This document shows, one piece after another, positions 48,406 to 51,918 of a stretch of DNA of 51,918 nt (within the stretch, counting starts at the first letter, position 1; every line of letters starts with the position of its first letter). Source of the DNA: an uncultured Emergencia sp. (GTDB lineage: Bacteria; Bacillota; Clostridia; Peptostreptococcales; Anaerovoracaceae); contig CALLDR010000043.1 in NCBI GenBank assembly GCA_937997955.1, forward strand, positions 1-51,918. The letters run 5' to 3'. The notes beneath the pieces were generated by a model that saw only the letters and a program-made list of their open reading frames with translations, was not told the origin of the DNA and did not search any database. Both the position numbers and the translations under genes were made by a program.

Positions 48406-48723
48406 CTACAGATAATCTCTTCTGATCGGCGTAAATACGTCGATGACCTCTCCTGCCTCAAGTACCTTAAAGGAATGAGGCACGTTGCCGGGCACCACGT
48501 AGCTGTCTCCCGGCTCCAACTCGTACACGTCCTTGTCCACCGTCATCAGATACTTGCCGGAGATCACATAGCCGCTCTGCTCCTGAGGATGGACATGCTC
48601 TGTCGCGAAATTTCCGTCTTCATAATTCATCTTACACACCATGGATCTTTCCCCTACGGCCAGGGAATCCACAGTGACGCCCTTGAACATTCTCTTTTTC
48701 GCCTTGTCTTTTTTCGTTACCAT
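48406..48723 (-). CDS. Small cupin-domain protein
   Basis: A 105-residue single-domain cupin. The two cupin motifs are EHVHPQEQSGYVISGKYLMTVD (metal His residues and Glu/Gln) near 43-64 and PGDSYVVPGNVPHSFKVLEAG near 72-91. Such proteins may bind a small ligand or metal and modulate a nearby enzyme. It lies 18 bp after the PLP decarboxylase gene, in the same orientation. The 182 bp between it and the HgdB-like gene are A/T-rich on the plus strand, with only the promoter region of that operon (TATAAT at 48248-48253 on minus). Confidence 0.82.
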   Translation of the reverse strand: MVTKKDKAKKRMFKGVTVDSLAVGERSMVCKMNYEDGNFATEHVHPQEQSGYVISGKYLMTVDKDVYELEPGDSYVVPGNVPHSFKVLEAGEVIDVFTPIRRDYL

Positions 48724-48741
48724 GACAATATCGACTCCTTT

Positions 48742-50160
48742 CTATTCGACAGCATAACGCTGTATCTTCTCGATCAAATCCTCCATCTGCTCCCTTTCTG
48801 TAAAAGGATTCATCAGAGTGATCCGCAGATAAAAGCTGCCTTTGACGGCCGTGCTCACCACATAATAGGTTCCGTCGGCCAGCAGCCTGTCCGCGATCTT
48901 CCGGTTCACCTCTTCCACGTCGATTCCGTCAGCGGTGCAGCGGAAGCAGACGATGTTGCTCTTCGGCTCCAGGGCAAGCTCCATGTGGTCGTGAGCCCTT
49001 ACCATATCGGCAAATTCCTTTCCCTTATCAAAGAGGACGTCCACGTTCTGCTCGTAGATCTGATCCCCGTAAAGGCGCATGATGGCGTAAGTATGAAGAA
49101 TGGTAATTGGTTTGGTACATTCCAGTGTATGTTTGGCCGAATTCCACCACTCTTCTGAAAGCTGGTCGCGCCACAGATACTCCGCGTGAGGTGAAAACTC
49201 GCTGACTTTTTTGTTCCTGCCGTTGTAGATGACCGCAGTGGAAAGCGGCGGTGTCATCATCATCTTATGAAAATCCACGATGAGGGAATCGGACCGCTCG
49301 ATGCCGTGAAGCAGGTTCCTGTATTTGCCGGAGAAGATCGCCGCTCCTCCGTGAGCGCCGTCCACGTGGAACCAGATCTGATGACGTTCAGCGAAGTCCG
49401 CGATGGCGTCCAAATCATCAAAAGCGCCTACGGAAGTGGTTCCCGCGCAGCCTACCACGCAGAAAACCATCTTGCCTTCTTCTGCCGCCTTTTGATAGGC
49501 CTCTTCCAGAGCCTCCGCCTCGACGGCGCAGTCAGGGCCAACGGGAACCTTGATGATATGATCGCTCTGAATTCCCATGATCCTGGCCGCCCGCTCCACG
49601 CTGTAGTGGGCCTCACTGGAAACCATGACGGCCAGCTTGTGGTAATCCTCTTCGCTGATCCCGGAGGATGTGCGGGCCGTGACCAGCGCTGTCAGGTTTC
49701 CCATGGACCCGCCGGACGCCACAAAGCCGGTAGAACCGTCTTCATAGCCGAACTTCTCAGCCATATGGGAAATGACCACCTTCTCCATGGCGTTGCCCGC
49801 CATGCCCAGCTCATACACGGTGGTGCAGTTGTTCATGTAAGCCATCAAAGCTGAGGTCAGCACCGTGACCGGCAGGGTCACCGCCACCTGATGGCCCATA
49901 TAGCCTTTGCTGTGGAAATTGATCGAATGGCTCAGCACTTTATCCACAAGCTCGTTCAGGTTTTCCGGCGTTTCCGCCCTGAAATCCTCCTGCCAGAACT
50001 GAAGCTGTTCCTCCGGCGCCAGCCTGTCTATGGTCTTCTGCCGGCTTTGGGACTGAGCGGCTTCCAGCTCCCGTCCGATCCGCTCCATAATCTCTGGAAA
50101 CATCTCCTTCCATGCTTCCGGCGAATAAGCCCGGTCTATCATATCTCTTCTCTCATTCAT
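48742..50160 (-). CDS. PLP-dependent decarboxylase (group II, aromatic-L-amino-acid/diaminobutyrate type)
   Basis: A 472-residue fold-type I PLP enzyme. SKGYMGHQVAVTLPVTVLTSALM is the N-terminal segment of group II decarboxylases, GSTGFVASGGSMGNLTAL near 138 binds the PLP phosphate, IWFHVDGAHGGAA near 259 has the Asp and His that hold the ring, and the PLP lysine is in SLIVDFHKMMMTPP near 293. The product would be an amine and CO2; the substrate (for example an aromatic, acidic or diamino acid) is not determined. The ATG overlaps the stop of the YbaK-like gene as ATGA, so they are coupled. Confidence 0.88.
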   Translation of the reverse strand: MNERRDMIDRAYSPEAWKEMFPEIMERIGRELEAAQSQSRQKTIDRLAPEEQLQFWQEDFRAETPENLNELVDKVLSHSINFHSKGYMGHQVAVTLPVTVLTSALMAYMNNCTTVYELGMAGNAMEKVVISHMAEKFGYEDGSTGFVASGGSMGNLTALVTARTSSGISEEDYHKLAVMVSSEAHYSVERAARIMGIQSDHIIKVPVGPDCAVEAEALEEAYQKAAEEGKMVFCVVGCAGTTSVGAFDDLDAIADFAERHQIWFHVDGAHGGAAIFSGKYRNLLHGIERSDSLIVDFHKMMMTPPLSTAVIYNGRNKKVSEFSPHAEYLWRDQLSEEWWNSAKHTLECTKPITILHTYAIMRLYGDQIYEQNVDVLFDKGKEFADMVRAHDHMELALEPKSNIVCFRCTADGIDVEEVNRKIADRLLADGTYYVVSTAVKGSFYLRITLMNPFTEREQMEDLIEKIQRYAVE

Positions 50161-50663
50161 ATCACATAACCTCCCTGCTTTGCTTCTTCATTGACATACC
50201 AGCCTTTGCAGACGTCGATCCAGCTTTCAGGCGCCGCATAGGTTTCCAACTCGCCCAGAGACAGCTCCACCGTACTGTTCACGCTGCCGCCCGCTGTATA
50301 GACGGTATCAAAGCGTTTCAGTGAAACGTCCAGATAGATCTTTACGCCCTCGTTTACGGCGAAGGGACAAACGGCGCCGGGAAGATGCCCGATCCGCTCT
50401 TCTACCTGATCTCCTGGAACCATGACCGCCTTTTGATGGAAGCAGGCCTTGTACTTGGTGTTGTTGACCTTGGCGTCTCCGGCCATGCAGATCAGAATCG
50501 GCTGGCCGTCGATCAGGAAGGACATGGTTTTAACGATGTGCTCCGGCATACAGCCGATGGCCTCTGCCGCATGCTCCACGGTATCCCCGATGTGGTCCCG
50601 CAGAACGACTCTTTCGCCCAGACCGGCGCGGTCAAAAAATCCTTTTACTTTTTCATATGACAT
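50157..50663 (-). CDS. YbaK/EbsC-type aminoacyl-tRNA deacylase domain protein
   Basis: A 168-residue YbaK-fold protein that, in characterised members, hydrolyses mischarged tRNA such as Cys-tRNA(Pro) or Ala-tRNA(Pro). GDTVEHAAEAIGCMPEHIVKTMSFLIDG is the typical start, with the functional Lys in IVKT, then AGDAKVNNTKYKACF and GAVCPFAVNEGVKIYLD, and GGSVNSTVELSLGELE near the end. The start at 50663 is chosen for family length; upstream in-frame codons overlap the promoter. First gene of an operon with the decarboxylase and cupin. Confidence 0.9.
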   Translation of the reverse strand: MSYEKVKGFFDRAGLGERVVLRDHIGDTVEHAAEAIGCMPEHIVKTMSFLIDGQPILICMAGDAKVNNTKYKACFHQKAVMVPGDQVEERIGHLPGAVCPFAVNEGVKIYLDVSLKRFDTVYTAGGSVNSTVELSLGELETYAAPESWIDVCKGWYVNEEAKQGGYVI

Positions 50664-50705
50664 GATGGTTTCACTCCTTATTCTCATGTTCCGGAACTTG
50701 ACTGT

Positions 50706-50734
50706 ATTATAGCCCATGAGTTACAATAAGTAAA
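50706..50734 (-). promoter_or_regulatory. Sigma-70-type promoter of the YbaK-decarboxylase-cupin genes
   Basis: TTTACT (50729-50734), a 17-bp spacer and consensus TATAAT (50706-50711) on the minus strand, about 45 bp before the ATG at 50663. The divergent LysR gene starts 60 bp beyond, so its product may act here. Confidence 0.65.
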
Positions 50735-50796
50735 ACAAATAAATTTAATCTTTATATTAGAAAAAACGATTTTAAATGAAAAGTGAGAAGTGAGAG

Positions 50797-51666
50797 ATGA
50801 ACAGATATATCGCGTTACAGAAGATCATAGAGCTGGGAAGCTTTACGAAGGCAGCGGAGTCTCTGGGCTACACCCAGTCCTCCATCAGCCAGATGATCGC
50901 TTCTCTGGAAAATGAATTGTCTATTAAACTGCTGATCCGCTCCCGCCACGGCGTCAAGCTGACCATCGAAGGGACCGAACTGTACCCCTTTATCGAGCGG
51001 ACCATCCTCCAATACCGTGCCATGCAGGAAAAGGTCAACGAGATCAAGGGACTGGAAACGGGCATCATCCGCGTAGGTACCTTTTCCAGCATTACCTGCC
51101 ACTGGATGCCGCAGCTGATCAAAGGCTTTCAGCAGCGCTATCCCAACGTCCAGTTTCTCTTTCATCAGGGCGACTACACGTCCATTCAGGAGTGGATCAA
51201 AACCGGCGCCGTGGACTTCGGCTTTGTGACGCCGCCGGCAGTTACGGATCTGGAAACGATCATCATGAAGGACGGCGAAATGCTGGCAATTCTGCCGAAG
51301 AACCATCCGCTGGCGGACCGGACGTCCATCAGGGTCGGCGAAATCTCCGGGGATCCATATATTTTGATGGAGGAAGGCCATTTCAGCGAGCCCCTCAACG
51401 CCTTTGAGGCCGCCGGCCTGAAGCCCAATATCAAATATACGATCCACGACGACTATGCCGTCATGACCATGGTGGAGGCCGGTCTGGGGGTCAGCATCCT
51501 AGCGGAACTGGTGCTGCAGCGGACCAATTTTGATATCGCGAAGATCCCTCTGGACCCGCCGATTTACCGTACCCTGGCCATCGCGTACAAGGACAGGCAC
51601 AGCCTGCCCGTGGCCAGCCAGTACTTCATTAAATATCTGATGGAGAAGGTGGAGGAGCTTCCATAA
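50797..51666 (+). CDS. LysR-family regulator
   Basis: A 289-residue LysR-type regulator with the N-terminal helix-turn-helix (MNRYIALQKIIELGSFTKAAESLGYTQSSISQMIASLENEL) and a full effector-binding domain. GIIRVGTFSSITCHWMPQLI begins the sensor fold and DYAVMTMVEAGLGVSILAELVL is typical of its end. It is divergent from the YbaK-decarboxylase-cupin operon, the classical position for a LysR regulator of its neighbour. The ribosome site is only AG-rich (GAGAAGTGAGAG), not a strong one. Confidence 0.92.
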   Translation: MNRYIALQKIIELGSFTKAAESLGYTQSSISQMIASLENELSIKLLIRSRHGVKLTIEGTELYPFIERTILQYRAMQEKVNEIKGLETGIIRVGTFSSITCHWMPQLIKGFQQRYPNVQFLFHQGDYTSIQEWIKTGAVDFGFVTPPAVTDLETIIMKDGEMLAILPKNHPLADRTSIRVGEISGDPYILMEEGHFSEPLNAFEAAGLKPNIKYTIHDDYAVMTMVEAGLGVSILAELVLQRTNFDIAKIPLDPPIYRTLAIAYKDRHSLPVASQYFIKYLMEKVEELP

Positions 51667-51676
51667 AAAAACTCAC

Positions 51677-51918
51677 GTGGACCCGATTTTTCGGACTTGT
51701 CCATAGATATAACTGTTGGAACATGCTATGCGATCGTAATCTTTGCATAGCATTGTGCTGGTGTTTCATACCCGTTACTTGAATGTAAACGGGCTGTGCT
51801 GTAATATCTACCCAGATGAATTCATAGACATCGCTGACTGCGGCCTGATGCGGCCCGACTGCGGTTATCTGAAAACAGGTTTTTTTGATTTTTAGGTACA
51901 ACTTATGGCTCTGTTTTC
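51677..51918 (-). pseudogene. 3' end of a frameshifted IS3-family transposase
   Basis: On the minus strand one frame gives SDVYEFIWVD and, after a one- or two-base shift, another gives YYSTARLHSSNGYETPAQCYAKIT, together the usual C terminus of IS3-family OrfB (helix, then YYNxxRxHSxxGYxTPxxxY). The break between frames suggests an inactive copy. TGGACCCGATTTTTCGGACT at 51678-51697 may be within the terminal inverted repeat, eleven bases after the LysR stop codon. The rest of the element is beyond the right edge. Confidence 0.62.

Overview
The window looks like chromosome of a strictly anaerobic, amino-acid-fermenting member of the Clostridia. The basis is a complete oxidative ornithine pathway (ornithine racemase, B12-dependent D-ornithine aminomutase, 2,4-diaminopentanoate dehydrogenase, 2-amino-4-oxopentanoate thiolase), a ThiH-type thiamine operon, 2-hydroxyacyl-CoA dehydratase-type activase genes, Gram-positive style AGGAGG ribosome binding sites with GTG/TTG starts, and four sigma-54 activators in 37 kb. 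A relative of Anaerovorax/Emergencia (Family XIII) is my guess; the sequence does not prove it. No rRNA, tRNA or CRISPR locus was seen.

Layout. From 0.2 to 36.5 kb all recognised genes are on the minus strand. 0-2.3 kb: a PrpR-type sigma-54 activator whose probable target promoter (37-53) points out of the left edge. 2.3-6.0 kb: thiSFGHE, preceded by an unusual array of ten alternating 8-bp inverted repeats (6136-6427). 6.6-7.8 kb: a coiled-coil repeat protein and a small DMT-type membrane protein. 7.9-18.0 kb: a nine-gene operon (AtuA-like pair, PepD-type dipeptidase, formylglycine-generating-enzyme-like protein, two amidohydrolases, aldehyde dehydrogenase, GPH transporter, DUF3795) with its own sigma-54 promoter and activator. 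19.7-24.0 kb: alanine dehydrogenase and an NhaC-family antiporter, each with a sigma-54 promoter and a shared operator, with the activator between them. 24.2-36.5 kb: ornithine degradation genes, sigma-54 promoter, operators and activator, with an unrelated nuclease-like gene between oraE and the aminomutase reactivase gene.

36.9-45.0 kb is mostly plus strand: a MATE exporter, an ArsR regulator with TrkH/TrkA potassium uptake, a pseudouridine catabolic pair (psuK, psuG) with a divergent YeiL-like Crp/Fnr regulator, a GntR regulator, and a deletion scar joining the start of a LysR gene to the end of an RraA-like gene. 45.3-48.2 kb (minus): a split activase/HgdB-like set. 48.4-50.7 kb (minus): YbaK-type deacylase, PLP decarboxylase, cupin. 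50.8 kb to the end: a LysR gene and a frameshifted IS3-family transposase end.

How it works together (inference). Ornithine is racemised, rearranged, oxidised and cleaved to acetyl-CoA and alanine; the neighbouring alanine dehydrogenase and antiporter are plausible companions for the alanine product and for transport. Three activators show the same modular order: activator gene, palindromic operators just after its stop codon, terminator, sigma-54 promoter, target operon. The first activator repeats this order except that I could not identify its operator. The ornithine activator also appears to have its own palindrome overlapping the -35 of its own promoter, which suggests negative autoregulation.
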